Shown here piece after piece: positions 1 to 11,701 of a stretch of DNA of 64,000 nt. Source of the stretch: Ciborinia camelliae (lineage: Eukaryota > Ascomycota > Leotiomycetes > Helotiales > Sclerotiniaceae); assembly GCA_025890175.1 (NCBI GenBank), contig JANPYM010000003.1, positions 3,019,462-3,083,461 on the forward strand, written 5' to 3'. Position 1 is the stretch's first letter. The number at the start of each line of letters is the position of its first letter. The translations under genes were made by a program, and so were the position numbers. The notes under the pieces were generated by a model that worked only from the letters and a program-made list of their open reading frames with translations, was not told the DNA's origin and ran no database searches.

Positions 1-109
1 AAATCATGTCAGACTGTCAAAGTCCGCTCAAATTTCGCCCTAAACGCCACATAAGATGGGTATACCTCGTAACCTCAACGCCATTGTAAGAAAATCTTAA
101 TGCAAGTCT

Positions 110-954
110 TCAGAACCATGCCAATGTCCATACCGCCGGTAGATTGGGCCATCTTTCCTGCCACTCTCCGATGATTTCCGGCACTCTTTCATCAAAACCA
201 GCCCTGCCACTGGCACTTCCATTGTCGAATCCGGTGGGGTTAAGTTCCCTCTCCTCGGCTGCAGCTTTATTGAGGGAATCCGCAAGGTCGAGAATTCCTC
301 TACCGCCGACTAGAGCCTCTTCATGATTATCTTTGATATCAACATTGATGACATGCACGGGACGATTTAATGGGGAGCCACGATGAAGAAGGTCATCCAC
401 AACAGCATCCCAGCATCTTTCTTCACAAGTAATAACAATGTCCACGACGCCCCCTTCTACCCCTTCGGCACCTTGATCTGTATTATGTTGTAATCTTGGA
501 ACACCGACTTGCCAATCTTGCCATCTTTCTGGCCCCCATTTTACTGATCTATTCCGTCCAAGCATATTCAAGATACCATTGGCACGATAGAGACGTGGGT
601 CTTTAGATTCGAGTTCTTTATACATGCTATCATATGAAGTTTTGTTGAATTGGTAGACATTAGGTTGTGTAATGGAAGGTCCTGGTAATCTAACTAAAGA
701 ACCTGTTCCAAAAGATATCACAGGATAGTGGGCAGCAGCGAGACGTAGATGTGATTCCATGGATCTGAAAGGGGGTCATGTTAGCTACAAAAAGCCCGAG
801 AAGTAAGATGTATTGATTGAGCTTACCTGTTATTATTACTGGCACAGACTGTGCAGAATTTCAACTTAAATCCGCCCGAATCTACTCGTTCACCGTTTGA
901 TGTCAACTGGGCAGTAGTACCGCCATTGGCAGTCGATAATGGTGCTTGAGACAT
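110..954 (-). CDS. SSU72: RNA polymerase II CTD phosphatase SSU72
   Basis: Predicted 260-residue SSU72 phosphatase, which removes phosphate from Ser5 of the RNA polymerase II C-terminal repeat and works with the cleavage/polyadenylation machinery in the nucleus. Two exons, 827-954 and 110-764, are joined across a 62-bp intron with GTAAGC and CAG ends. Splicing restores the active-site loop: C37-A-S-N-N-N-R43-S fits the CX5R(S) phosphatase signature, with the Arg codon split by the intron. Later segments such as [12 protein letters not shown] and [16 protein letters not shown] residues match the family. The start is the first ATG upstream of the catalytic loop and gives a low-complexity N-terminal extension of about 30 residues, usual in filamentous fungi. 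Family assignment is firm; the exact N-terminus is an inference. Confidence 0.93.
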
Positions 955-3550
955 GATTAATGAAGAATTGTAGTTGTTGTAAAGTTATAATAATTAGGAT
1001 GCCTTCGGAGGTGAAAGAAGGAGACGAGAGAAGGCCGACCACCTCTCGTCTTGATACCGATACCTAGGTATCAAATGGGACCGAATTCAAGTAGTTAATA
1101 TTTCTGCAGAAGCTATTTTCAAGTCAGTTACGTGAAATATAATGTGTGCGTACATAATATGATGTGATTTGAAAGAGCATTCAGAAGTTGTTAAGTTGCG
1201 TAAATAAAAATTGTGTCATCAGTTTTAATAAGACAGCTCCAATAATAGAGTTCATCAGGTTGCTACGGGATGGATTGGGGGGAAAGAAGGAGAAGATATA
1301 GATTCCTTACCAAACACTTGCATGTTCTGCATCTATCTTGACTTTGTTAGGTTTCAAGGTTTCAAGATTTCAAGAGTGTCAGAATGATAAAGACAAAGTC
1401 AATCTGTCAAAATCCAGTCAAATGGAAAGTGATGTTGATGTTGATGATGAGAATGTTGTGTAAGAGAAGGTAAAAATGTTGAAGAGGTTGAAGCTACCTA
1501 TGAAAATTTTCGGTTAAAAGTAGAAAGTAGGCTAAGAAAAGATTAACCAATCAATAATAGGTAGGTAGGTAGGTACCGAGGTAGGTGGTGTTCGCCTGGT
1601 AGCAATGTCTACCGTAGGGATTTGTAAATGGTAATAAATGGTTACTGTGAAATTTGAATGGTTACCGTACAATGGTTACCGTACCATACCGTACCATCAG
1701 ATCCCGACACCAAGCAAAAGCACATGCTGATTAGTAACCAACCACTTTGCAGCCTTTATAGTATGTGCATATTAAAATCAAATCAATTTTCTTCTTTAAG
1801 ATTTTATTGGTTCTCTGCCAAGTCTGAAACAGACTTGGATATTGGATATCGACCATTACACCTTGGCGGGAACTACTGCTACCTAATGCTACTGTACCGG
1901 GTAAAAAAAGAGTGCTCAATTACCTAGGTATTAACCTGAATGGCCTGTTACCGAAATAGAAACAGAAATAGAAATGGTTTTTATCTTGTTAAGTTAAAAG
2001 TGTAAGTGCAAGTGTAAGTGTAAAGTGTAATAAAAGTCACCCAAACCCAAAAGAATCGGACCAAAAAAAACAAGCCCACTCACTCACATCGATCAATCGT
2101 ATCAATACCTGCAAGTCCAACAAGACCGGACTTCAAACCGAAGAGTGCATTGCATGTATTTCCGTAAGCCACCAGTCCATCCATTACGAAAGTAAAAGGA
2201 AAATCTAGGAGTGAACACACGCACAATTGTGCCAGACGCTTTTTTAATCTTTTCCTGAGTCTTCACCAAATCTCCGTACTGTACTTATTACTAGGTACCT
2301 ACCTACTATCTACTACCTCCTACTCCCTGGGTAGGCAGGCATTGAGTCTTCAGAGAGAGGTAGAGAAGTCGAGACAACCTCCTCGTATGACTTAAAACTA
2401 CCTACATACATACAAGTTACAACCTTTATAACGTTTCTGAACCTTAAACTTCTCTCAATCTTTCCATCTACAATACTCGTGGACTGGTGTATTCGCTTTT
2501 TATACTCTAGGGTGCCTACCTATCTACCTCCCTTCCTACCTAGTATAGTACCTCTTTCAATCTGCATACCTACCCACCTACCTACCTACCTACCTATGTT
2601 TATTAGAGTCTTACAAACAAACCATTCATCCACACATTTCACTTCCATGGCCTAATACCTACCTACCTACTTCCCTACATTATACCTCACGGAGTACTGG
2701 ATTTCCATGTCAATACTCACTGTGTGCGGGGTCCCTTCCCTTGTCAAAATCCACCCAAGAGAATTTTGAAAAAACGACCTCGAGCCTTGAACCCTCGGCG
2801 CTTCCTAGACAACTCACACGGCTCGAGAGGAACTTGGTCTAAATCATCTTGAACCCTTGAACCCTAGATCGTTAATCCAAAGAAAACACTTCGGCGCAAA
2901 AGCTACACTGTTGATTTGTGAATCTTCAAGTAGATAGCCTCTTCTATAATCAGAGACAAACTGAGTATTTTGTTTCTCGTTGCTATCGTGTTTCGTTGGA
3001 GTCCCGTTGGTGTTTGTAATTGGATTGAGGAAAAAGACCGCCCTTAAACAATACGCACGAGCTTCCTAATCACCGCAAAAAGATCTGATCTTTTTTAACA
3101 TTGAATCAAACTTCGAACTCCAATCAACCTAGTCGCGCACTTAACCAACCTCAATCATTCACAGGCACTATCAAAAATTTGACATTCATTTCCTCGACAT
3201 AATTCCTTTCACACCTGCGCGCCTGCTGCGCTAACATCAGCTCGTTTCAAACGACTATCTGACATTCCTAATATACATTGTCGACGATACCTTTCTTCAT
3301 CATATACTCGAGATAATTGAAAACAACCTCGGGATTGCTTGGGCGCTCGAACATCAGGATCTATTCCGATCACAAATTTGAACAGCGATAACTCGCTGTC
3401 TGTCTGCCGGCTTTCTTGACCCGGCGTATAACGGAAAGGCTTGCTGGGCAAGTAGTAGTCAATATTGGGCATATTCGTCTCCATTTCGAACATACAAGTT
3501 TGTCCTCAACGCGCAGGCCTCAAGGTGATCGCAATCATATTTGCTTCAAC
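955..3550. other. Intergenic DNA and leader of the SH3 gene
   Basis: No gene seen. The stretch holds short GGTA/TACC microsatellites (about 1558-1577, 2574-2597 and smaller runs), GGTTACC-type repeats near 1658-1700, and many isolated 'tacctac' motifs. The last few hundred bases are probably the promoter and 5' leader of the SH3-domain gene: the frame of that gene stays open upstream to about 3416 but contains no earlier ATG. Confidence 0.6.
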
Positions 3551-5269
3551 ATGGCAGCCGTAATTTCCCCAGCATCGTCGCCAGCAACATCCCCGCCACC
3601 GGTTGGTTCTCCTTCATCGAATCCCAACCATCCTTCTCTCCCACCTTTAAATACTTCACCATCAACAAAGCGACCAAATCTGCAACGTCCTACATCTCAT
3701 GCCTCAAAGAACAGGTTATCACAATACTCGAATTATTCTGCGCCATCACGATCGCGACCCCCTTCACACATCTTTCCGGCCTTCCATTCTAGCCTTTCTT
3801 ATACGACGGTCCGCGATTTCGCATACCCTTCCTTGCATCCCATGCATTATGGGCCGCCCCCAGAACCGTCTCAACCTCCCTCGGGCCTCTCGACGCCAGC
3901 TAGCGAATCGCATAAACGACTGTCAGATCCTCCGACTTCCTGGGACAATCGCGCATCTTGGGGACCTGGCCCATGGGGTGGTGATGGATTCATAAAGGGG
4001 GAACAATTGGCGCCTATACACTTCGGTGATGGACCTCCATGGAGTGAAGATGAGGATCTGCAAAGTCCGGTTGTAGTCAGTTCACGCCACAGAAAACACA
4101 AATCGTCAGCAGGAGAATACGGAGGGCACTCGCGCGGGAGAGGGAGAACGCCTAGGGATGGAGAGCGCAGAACAAGTATGCTCAGCCAAGAGAATTTTGA
4201 GGATGACGGAGAATACTTTGCTGGTACTAGTGGTGACAATAGCGAAAGGTATTACGTCAATGAAGGAGATGAAGCAAATGGACCTAGGGGAGAATACGTT
4301 ACATATCCTTCGGAGTTGGCAAGGCGCTCAATGTTGGCGCCATATAATGTTCCAGGCCAACGAGATTCTCATTTCGCTGGTCTTTTACCTAGTCGCTCCT
4401 ATACAGACGAGAGTGGTCAAGACTATCGCTCAGAGTCTGATGCCTCGAGTACTGCATCATCGCCTGGCATGACAAGACATGATGAATCGAGGTATTCGCG
4501 CGACTATCAATTTACAATTGCCTCGCCGGACGAAGAGATGCATGGCACAGCTGTTGCGTTGTTTGATTTTGAACGAGAGAATGAAAACGAACTACCTTTG
4601 GTGGAAGGGCAAGTTATTTGGGTATCATATCGACATGGCCAAGGCTGGCTTGTCGCAGAAGATCCCAAGACACAGGAAAGTGGCTTGGTTCCTGAAGAGT
4701 ATGTCCGGTTGCTTAGAGATATCCAAGGAGGATTAAACAGTCTTACGGGACAAGTTGAGCTTGCTAGTCCTGTGGGAGGTGACTCAGGTACTCCCACTCA
4801 AGCGGAACACAATCAAGCATTCGGACACAACCCAAGTTCAAGCAATGGTAGCAATGGATATCAACAACCCGTAGTATCTACATTTTCAACATCCTCCCGA
4901 GATTTACACCCTTACCCTCAACATCTTCTGGGCACACAGGCTGGCCAAGCTCCACCTCAAGTCATACATTATCATGGGCAACGAGGTGGCAGTCAGGCAA
5001 ACACCCCAACTTTACCTAGCGCAAATGAAGGCCTTGTAGATAGACCTAGCAGTCAAGGGGCCAAAAATGGGAAACTCGAAGATTCATCGAGTCGTAATGC
5101 GGCACCCACCGAATCGACAGGTTCGGGACTAAAACGCTCGCCATCAATTTCAGTTCAAAGCACAGGAAATCCTGCGGGTCCTTCCAGTGGTACAGCAAAC
5201 GAGACACCGAAACCATGGCTCGATAGCCAGACGGAAATTGCTCACGAGTTTTATGAAATTAGTAGATGA
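3551..5269 (+). CDS. SH3-domain adaptor, NBP2/Skb5-like
   Basis: A single-exon gene for a 572-residue protein. Almost all of it is low-complexity Ser/Pro/Gly-rich sequence. The only recognisable domain is one SH3 domain at about residues 330-390, with the ALFDFE opening, a conserved tryptophan pair region (GWLVAED) and the closing GLVPEEYV motif. In yeasts the related Nbp2 and Skb5 bring phosphatases or kinases together in cell-wall and HOG stress signalling; that role here is inference from the SH3 type and architecture. The first ATG (3551) lies in a good context and there is no upstream in-frame ATG. From position 4552 onward the gene is duplicated after an N gap at 6269-6278, apparently an assembly artefact; this first copy is the one with a complete 5' end. 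Confidence 0.8.
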   Translation: MAAVISPASSPATSPPPVGSPSSNPNHPSLPPLNTSPSTKRPNLQRPTSHASKNRLSQYSNYSAPSRSRPPSHIFPAFHSSLSYTTVRDFAYPSLHPMHYGPPPEPSQPPSGLSTPASESHKRLSDPPTSWDNRASWGPGPWGGDGFIKGEQLAPIHFGDGPPWSEDEDLQSPVVVSSRHRKHKSSAGEYGGHSRGRGRTPRDGERRTSMLSQENFEDDGEYFAGTSGDNSERYYVNEGDEANGPRGEYVTYPSELARRSMLAPYNVPGQRDSHFAGLLPSRSYTDESGQDYRSESDASSTASSPGMTRHDESRYSRDYQFTIASPDEEMHGTAVALFDFERENENELPLVEGQVIWVSYRHGQGWLVAEDPKTQESGLVPEEYVRLLRDIQGGLNSLTGQVELASPVGGDSGTPTQAEHNQAFGHNPSSSNGSNGYQQPVVSTFSTSSRDLHPYPQHLLGTQAGQAPPQVIHYHGQRGGSQANTPTLPSANEGLVDRPSSQGAKNGKLEDSSSRNAAPTESTGSGLKRSPSISVQSTGNPAGPSSGTANETPKPWLDSQTEIAHEFYEISR

Positions 5270-6268
5270 GATGGAATATGGGTTTTGATTGGGGTCTTGG
5301 GACATAATAGTGATACCAGGTGGATGGATGTGTTTGCCATATATGATATGATATTATATGAATTGAATTGGAAGATGAAATATTTAGGAAAGGGAGTGAA
5401 AAGGAAAAGGGGGGGGGTTTTGAAATCTCTGTCTATCTGTCTGCGATGCAATGGTAGGAGTAAGAATGGAAGGGTCCCTCTTGAAAGGAATGGAAAGGAA
5501 AGGAAAGGAAAGGGAAGGGAAGACATGGAGCTGTTGGGATGGGATGGGATGGGATAGGATAGGATGATATTGATGATGGGGGTTTAATGATGCATTTTTG
5601 ATATGTGGGTGGGGAGATGGGAGATGGGAGAAGAGAGATGGGAGAGGGGAGAAATATGCTATGACGTGTTATGTGTTCATGCTCTCTACGTATATTTGTG
5701 TATTTGTCTCTATTGATCACCAAAAATACCCGTGGGGGTTTTTCCCCCGTATTATATATTTATATATATACATATATACATATATACCTATATATATTGG
5801 TATTGGTACCTAGGTCTCCCTAGACGAGAGAGTCTTTAATTGTCTGATGAAGTTGGGATGAGTGATCATGAATGGAGGGATGGATGATTTCATACCATCC
5901 GATCCCCTCTTCTGAGTGGAATATCTATCTATTTACCAACCTATCTACCTACCTACCTACCTACCAATTCTTTCACCCTTCTTTCACCCTTCTTCATCCT
6001 TCATCTTTCACCATAAGACAAGATAAGACAAGGTGCTCCAACTTTAACTCTAACTTTAACCCTATATAACTCCAACTCTATGTTCTATAGGTAGGTAGGT
6101 AGGTAGGTAGGTAGGTACTTGGAGATACTTTATATTCTATATTTTATACTTTATATCTAGGTGCTTTATATCTGAATATTTTATATTATTAATCTTATAT
6201 CTTATTGTATATTGTATATCCCATATTGTATATTCCATGTTGTATATCCCATATTGTATATCCCATGT
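5270..6268. other. 3' flank with low-complexity repeats, duplicated after the gap
   Basis: Non-coding: GGAAA- and GGGAT-type purine runs near 5490-5560, a TATA-rich tract near 5750-5795, TACC repeats near 5940-5965 and GGTA repeats near 6090-6116, then TATATCCCAT repeats that run into the N gap. The same sequence recurs from about 6998 to 7996. Confidence 0.8.
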
Positions 6269-6278
6269 NNNNNNNNNN
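6269..6278. other. Assembly gap (10 N)
   Basis: Ten undetermined bases. The sequence just before the gap and the sequence just after it belong to two near-identical copies of one 1.7-kb segment (4552-6268 and 6279-7996), as expected where two overlapping contigs were scaffolded without being merged. Confidence 0.97.
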
Positions 6279-6954
6279 TGTTGCGTTGTTTGATTTTGAA
6301 CGAGAGAATGAAAACGAACTACCTTTGGTGGAAGGGCAAGTTATTTGGGTATCATATCGACATGGCCAAGGCTGGCTTGTCGCAGAAGATCCCAAGACAC
6401 AGGAAAGTGGCTTGGTTCCTGAAGAGTATGTCCGGTTGCTTAGAGATATCCAAGGAGGATTAAACAGTCTTACGGGACAAGTTGAGCTTGCTAGTCCTGT
6501 GGGAGGTGACTCAGGTACTCCCACTCAAGCGGAACACAATCAAGCATTCGGACACAACCCAAGTTCAAGCAATGGTAGCAATGGATATCAACAACCCGTA
6601 GTATCTACATTTTCAACATCCTCCCGAGATTTACACCCTTACCCTCAACATCTTCTGGGCACACAGGCTGGCCAAGCTCCACCTCAAGTCATACATTATC
6701 ATGGGCAACGAGGTGGCAGTCAGGCAAACACCCCAACTTTACCTAGCGCAAATGAAGGCCTTGTAGATAGACCTAGCAGTCAAGGGGCCAAAAATGGGAA
6801 ACTCGAAGATTCATCGAGTCGTAATGCGGCACCCACCGAATCGACAGGTTCGGGACTAAAACGCTCGCCATCAATTTCAGTTCAAAGCACAGGAAATCCT
6901 GCGGGTCCTTCCAGTGGTACAGCAAACGAGACACCCGAAACCATGGCTCGATAG
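6279..6954 (+). pseudogene. Truncated second copy of the SH3 gene (probable artefact)
   Basis: This copies the last 60% of the SH3-domain gene, starting inside the SH3 domain directly after the gap. It differs visibly from the first copy by one extra C near 6934 (acaccg becomes acacccg), which shifts the frame and ends the protein early at ETMAR instead of running to the stop that corresponds to 6997. It has no promoter or start codon. I read it as the other end of an unmerged contig overlap, with one sequencing error in one contig, and not as a biological duplicate. Confidence 0.85.
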
Positions 6955-7996
6955 CCAGACGGAAATTGCTCACGAGTTTTATGAAATTAGTAGATGAGAT
7001 GGAATATGGGTTTTGATTGGGGTCTTGGGACATAATAGTGATACCAGGTGGATGGATGTGTTTGCCATATATGATATGATATTATATGAATTGAATTGGA
7101 AGATGAAATATTTAGGAAAGGGAGTGAAAAGGAAAAGGGGGGGGGTTTTGAAATCTCTGTCTATCTGTCTGCGATGCAATGGTAGGAGTAAGAATGGAAG
7201 GGTCCCTCTTGAAAGGAATGGAAAGGAAAGGAAAGGAAAGGGAAGGGAAGACATGGAGCTGTTGGGATGGGATGGGATGGGATAGGATAGGATGATATTG
7301 ATGATGGGGGTTTAATGATGCATTTTTGATATGTGGGTGGGGAGATGGGAGATGGGAGAAGAGAGATGGGAGAGGGGAGAAATATGCTATGACGTGTTAT
7401 GTGTTCATGCTCTCTACGTATATTTGTGTATTTGTCTCTATTGATCACCAAAAATACCCGTGGGGGTTTTTCCCCCGTATTATATATTTATATATATACA
7501 TATATACATATATACCTATATATATTGGTATTGGTACCTAGGTCTCCCTAGACGAGAGAGTCTTTAATTGTCTGATGAAGTTGGGATGAGTGATCATGAA
7601 TGGAGGGATGGATGATTTCATACCATCCGATCCCCTCTTCTGAGTGGAATATCTATCTATTTACCAACCTATCTACCTACCTACCTACCTACCAATTCTT
7701 TCACCCTTCTTTCACCCTTCTTCATCCTTCATCTTTCACCATAAGACAAGATAAGACAAGGTGCTCCAACTTTAACTCTAACTTTAACCCTATATAACTC
7801 CAACTCTATGTTCTATAGGTAGGTAGGTAGGTAGGTAGGTAGGTACTTGGAGATACTTTATATTCTATATTTTATACTTTATATCTAGGTGCTTTATATC
7901 TGAATATTTTATATTATTAATCTTATATCTTATTGTATATTGTATATCCCATATTGTATATTCCATGTTGTATATCCCATATTGTATATCCCATGT

Positions 7997-8470
7997 TGTA
8001 TATCCCATGTTGTATATCCCACGTTGTATATCCCATGTTGTATATTGTATATATGTAGTAATACAAGTATATTGTATATTGTATAGATGCGTTCGAGTAC
8101 CTATATACCTCTACCTAGGTACCTATCTATGGAAGAGAGAGGGAAGAGAGGCAATGAAAATGAAAATGAAAATGTATAAGGGAAGAGTTTGCCCATATCA
8201 ATACTTATCAATATAATACCCAAGGTACCTAGACATACCTACCTAGACATACCTACCTAGATATACCTACCTAGACATACCTAGACATACCTACCTAGAC
8301 ATACATAATACATAATACATAATATATACATAATACATAATACATACATACATACATACATATATACATACATACATATATACATACATACATACATACA
8401 TATATACATAATACATAATACATACATACATACATACATATATACATACATACATATATATATACATACA

Positions 8471-8504
<34 letters not shown>

Positions 8505-9224
8505 CATACATACCATACCCAGTAGTATGCATACAATCAAATCATGAAACATGAACACCAAACATTCCTTTCCTTAAGAAAAATCTACAAGCCAGCGTAC
8601 AAGTAAGCGTACAAGTAAGCGTACAAGCCAGCGAGCAAGCAAGCGAGCAAGCCGGATAAGCATTAATACCTACCTACCTACCTACCTACCCACCTAACAT
8701 CATGAATCCCCAAGTACCTATCATTGATTTTTCATCTGATGATTTTTCCTCTGATGATGAGATCGATACGATGCATACCTAGGTAGGTATGCGAGCGTCT
8801 TCCGTCATCCGTCATCTTATACAATAATACCTATGCCGGTATGCCGGTCTTGATATGTATCATGCCATGCCATAAAGACCGTCTGAGTTCCTGGGGCTCT
8901 TGGGATTCTCTTCGTTACTTGGCCACTTCGGAGGAGGTTTATATAAGGGAGGGAGAGTCTGGAATTATTGTGAGGGAGGACTTGGCACTTTGAAGTTGAG
9001 ATGATATGCGATGATATAGTGAAATATGTTTGATATTTTTATGATTCTATTCTGATTGATATGTTTGCAATACAATGCCTTCCCCTTCATAAAGAAGGTT
9101 ATTGAAGTACGGATATTGTACCCGGTGTCACCACCTGGGATACTTGCATAAATTTGCTTTCAGCACATCTTCGGCACAACCGACAGTCATTGAAAAAAGA
9201 CCGAATTGTAATTTGACATCCGTG
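7997..9224. repeat. Microsatellite-rich intergenic DNA
   Basis: No gene. TGTATATCCCATGT repeats run to about 8045. A tract of TACCTAGACA repeats followed by ATAC/ATACAT repeats spans about 8218-8515. A short AAGC/CAAGCCAGCG array lies at about 8590-8655 and TACC repeats near 8670-8690. Open frames over the ATAC tract are repeat translations. Confidence 0.85.
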
Positions 9225-9997
9225 CTAGACCCCTTCTCTGTTGCTCAAGTTTCTTACTCGGACGACTTCCTCGCCAGTCACACTCACAACTTTAACTCCT
9301 TCCAACCCCGACCTCATTTTCTCCCACTCGGCAGGATTGACAGCTCGAGTTCCCTCTTCTAGAATGACAGTCTTGAATCCTTCTTTGGCAGAATCTTCGG
9401 CTGTGCACTTGACACAATAATCGGCTGCTAGACCTACTACATAAACATCGGTAATGCCCTCATCTTTTAGATGACCTGCTAATCCACTGTCACTGCACCG
9501 AGGGTTCTTCAAGGGATCGTAAAATGCCGAATACATTTCTACTTCAGGATTTTGTCCCTTGAGAATTGTCTTGGTGAGATGATCTGTGTTCAGTTCGAAA
9601 GGGAACTCAGAACCGAGTGTATCTTGAATGCAGTGGGGTGGCCAGAGACGAGTTTCGTATGTCTCAGAAGGATTGGATGGATTGATGATGGTGGTAAAAT
9701 CTGTGAACGGCTTTTTACCTGGATGATTTGAAGCGAAAGATATATGATCCGAAGGGTGCCAGTCTTTGGTGGCGATCTTAAGGTGAAACGGAAGATTGAG
9801 GAGGTTGTTGATGACAGGAATTATGTCCCTACCATTAGTTACAGCTAAAGAACCATTCTTAAGTTTGTTAGCATGGATAAATGAATAAACAGTTGATAAG
9901 ATGTATGACTTACTGGAGGCAAGAAGTCTTCTTGCGGATCTACTATGATTAAAGCAGGCTTGAATGCGTGCGTATCGACTGCAGTGACAGTTGACAT
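9225..9997 (-). CDS. PNC1: Nicotinamidase (PNC1-like)
   Basis: A predicted 238-residue nicotinamidase, converting nicotinamide to nicotinic acid plus ammonia in NAD salvage and relieving nicotinamide inhibition of sirtuins. Exons 9914-9997 and 9225-9857 flank a 56-bp intron (GTAAGT...TTAAG). The isochorismatase-type fold is clear: catalytic Asp20 in IIVDPQEDF, the metal-binding set D60-W-H62-P-S-D-H66, a Lys in the ILKG segment before YSAFYD, and the nucleophilic Cys in AADYCVKC. Length is close to yeast Pnc1 (216). The chosen ATG gives a 15-residue lead before the first strand; an upstream continuation of the frame lacks family similarity and is intron and leader sequence. Confidence 0.93.
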
Positions 9998-11701
9998 GAT
10001 GGTTAGTGGATCTGATGTGAGACTGTTGGTGAAGTAATAATCGATAAAATCGACTCAACAGCAAAAGTTTATCTTTATCTGATTCAAGTATCAACCAACT
10101 TGTGGTCTGATTGTAACCTATCGGTTCTCCAACCACAGAAAGTTGCGATGATCAAATCGTGGTCTGGGTAGAGTCAATTGATAGAAAAATTGAAGTTATC
10201 CAACCCCACCAAGAAGTTCAGCCTCTTAAAAGATTTGCCTTATTGCCAAGACCTCTGACAGGTTACCTATTATCACGTGATTTTGATCGAATCAGAAAAA
10301 AAAAGGAAAGGAAGTGAATGGAAGGTGAGAGACCAGCTATTTCCGAGGCTGATTTGGATTGTCGGGACCTCGGGACCGGGGCATTACCTACTAGCCAATA
10401 GTAATTTCCAACATCTGCTTGTTGAATTGGTCAATGAAAAGAAAAGCTGGCCTAGGGAAAAAGAGGAAGAAAAAAGATTCCATTCCCGTAAAAGGAAAGA
10501 GGACAACAGTTGGAATATGGATGGATGGAGTGGTACTGTTATCTGGATCCAATTAATTATCATATGGAGTCCAATAATAGGTACTTCAACAATATTATCC
10601 TTGATCATTCACCAACACCACCAACAGAATGACAATGTGAAGACTGCGTGAAGAACAATATGAAGGGAGTTGAAGGGCGTGGGAGAAAGGAATTGAAAGG
10701 TCATGAAGGGAAGGGGAAGAAAAAGAATTGAATTTATTAGATGGGGGATTAAAAAGATTTCTCAAAGATCGGAACATCGGAACATCGGCTTTTGCTCATT
10801 TCCTTTATCCTGAACTAAGCTTTATGTCACGCTAAGCCTTACTAAGCCTCACGAAATCCCACTAAACCTCTTATCATTAAGGTGGAGCGGATCGTGTCAC
10901 CCCCCCTCAACTAAGTATAGAAGATATCTTATTAGATTCCTCCTACTGGATAGACCACTAGTCACCACTAGTCTCCACTAGTCGCCACTAGTCGCCACTA
11001 GTCACTACTGGGTAGTAGATCCCTAGTAATAATTATTAGTTTTTCAGGGATCTTGCAAGCAAAAAAGTCAACAATACTATCGTGGTTCCTTCCATATGGA
11101 CTCTAAAGTCCCTTTCTTCATATCCATCCTATCCATCCTCTCCATCTTTCCTATTCATCCTTCCTATTCAATCCTTCCTATCCATTCCTTCCTATCCTTC
11201 ATTTCTTCTCATTCGATAGCTTGAACTTTGGCTGTGGATTTGTGAGATACCAGACAGAATTATTACTTGACAATCGCAATCACAATCCGTTGTCCAACTT
11301 GTCTCCTTTGATCTCTTTCTCTTGATCACATAAATCCATCCATCCCACTTCAAAAGACGTTTGTTTGCGCCTCTTCTTCTTACCCATCCCGTTCAATTTC
11401 CCTCGTGTAAAGGTTGCAAAAGTCGAGGCTGGAAAGACGATTACAGGTACTTTCAAAGGAAACTTGTAGGTTACATTCTCTTACACGACATGCATTTGTG
11501 TCAGAACTCTCTTCTCACTCAGCACATGGCGGGGGACTATTTCTTCTCTTGTCTATCTCGAGCTCTCCCCATTTACTCTACACAAACATTTGATTCATCT
11601 ACTGATTGTTGCTTCGAACTCAGATTTAATAGAACTACATACTTCTCTTGTCGATGGCTATGATATAGAATACAACTTAGCCTGCTTGTACTTCTGCCAC
11701 C
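9998..11701. other. Intergenic region, HMG-CoA reductase promoter side
   Basis: No gene recognised. A 10-bp minisatellite with core CCACTAGTCG occupies about 10954-11010, and pyrimidine-rich CCTTCCTATC repeats lie at about 11100-11210. The final few hundred bases are probably promoter and leader of the reductase gene and contain several short upstream open frames. Confidence 0.6.
10954..11010. repeat. 10-bp minisatellite (CCACTAGTCG)
   Basis: About five or six head-to-tail units of CCACTAGTC(A/T/G)C with single-base variants. Confidence 0.85.

Larger units (their letters stand above)
4552..7996. repeat. 1.7-kb direct duplication across the gap
   Basis: Copy 1 is 4552-6268 and copy 2 is 6279-7996. 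They look identical by eye, microsatellite lengths included, apart from the one-base insertion near 6934. The first copy stops exactly at the gap and the second starts exactly after it. Confidence 0.93.

Noticed and set aside
5285..5813. Open frames repeated identically at 7013-7541
   Set aside because: They repeat only because the contig overlap is present twice; the sequence is purine-rich 3' flank of the SH3 gene.
8281..8561. Three overlapping open frames rich in Tyr, Met, Cys and Val
   Set aside because: They are translations of an ATAC/ATACAT microsatellite in three frames and have no other coding signal.
9858..10136. Upstream extension of the nicotinamidase frame
   Set aside because: It reads through the 56-bp intron and the leader; the real N-terminus with the catalytic Asp comes from a different frame in exon 1.
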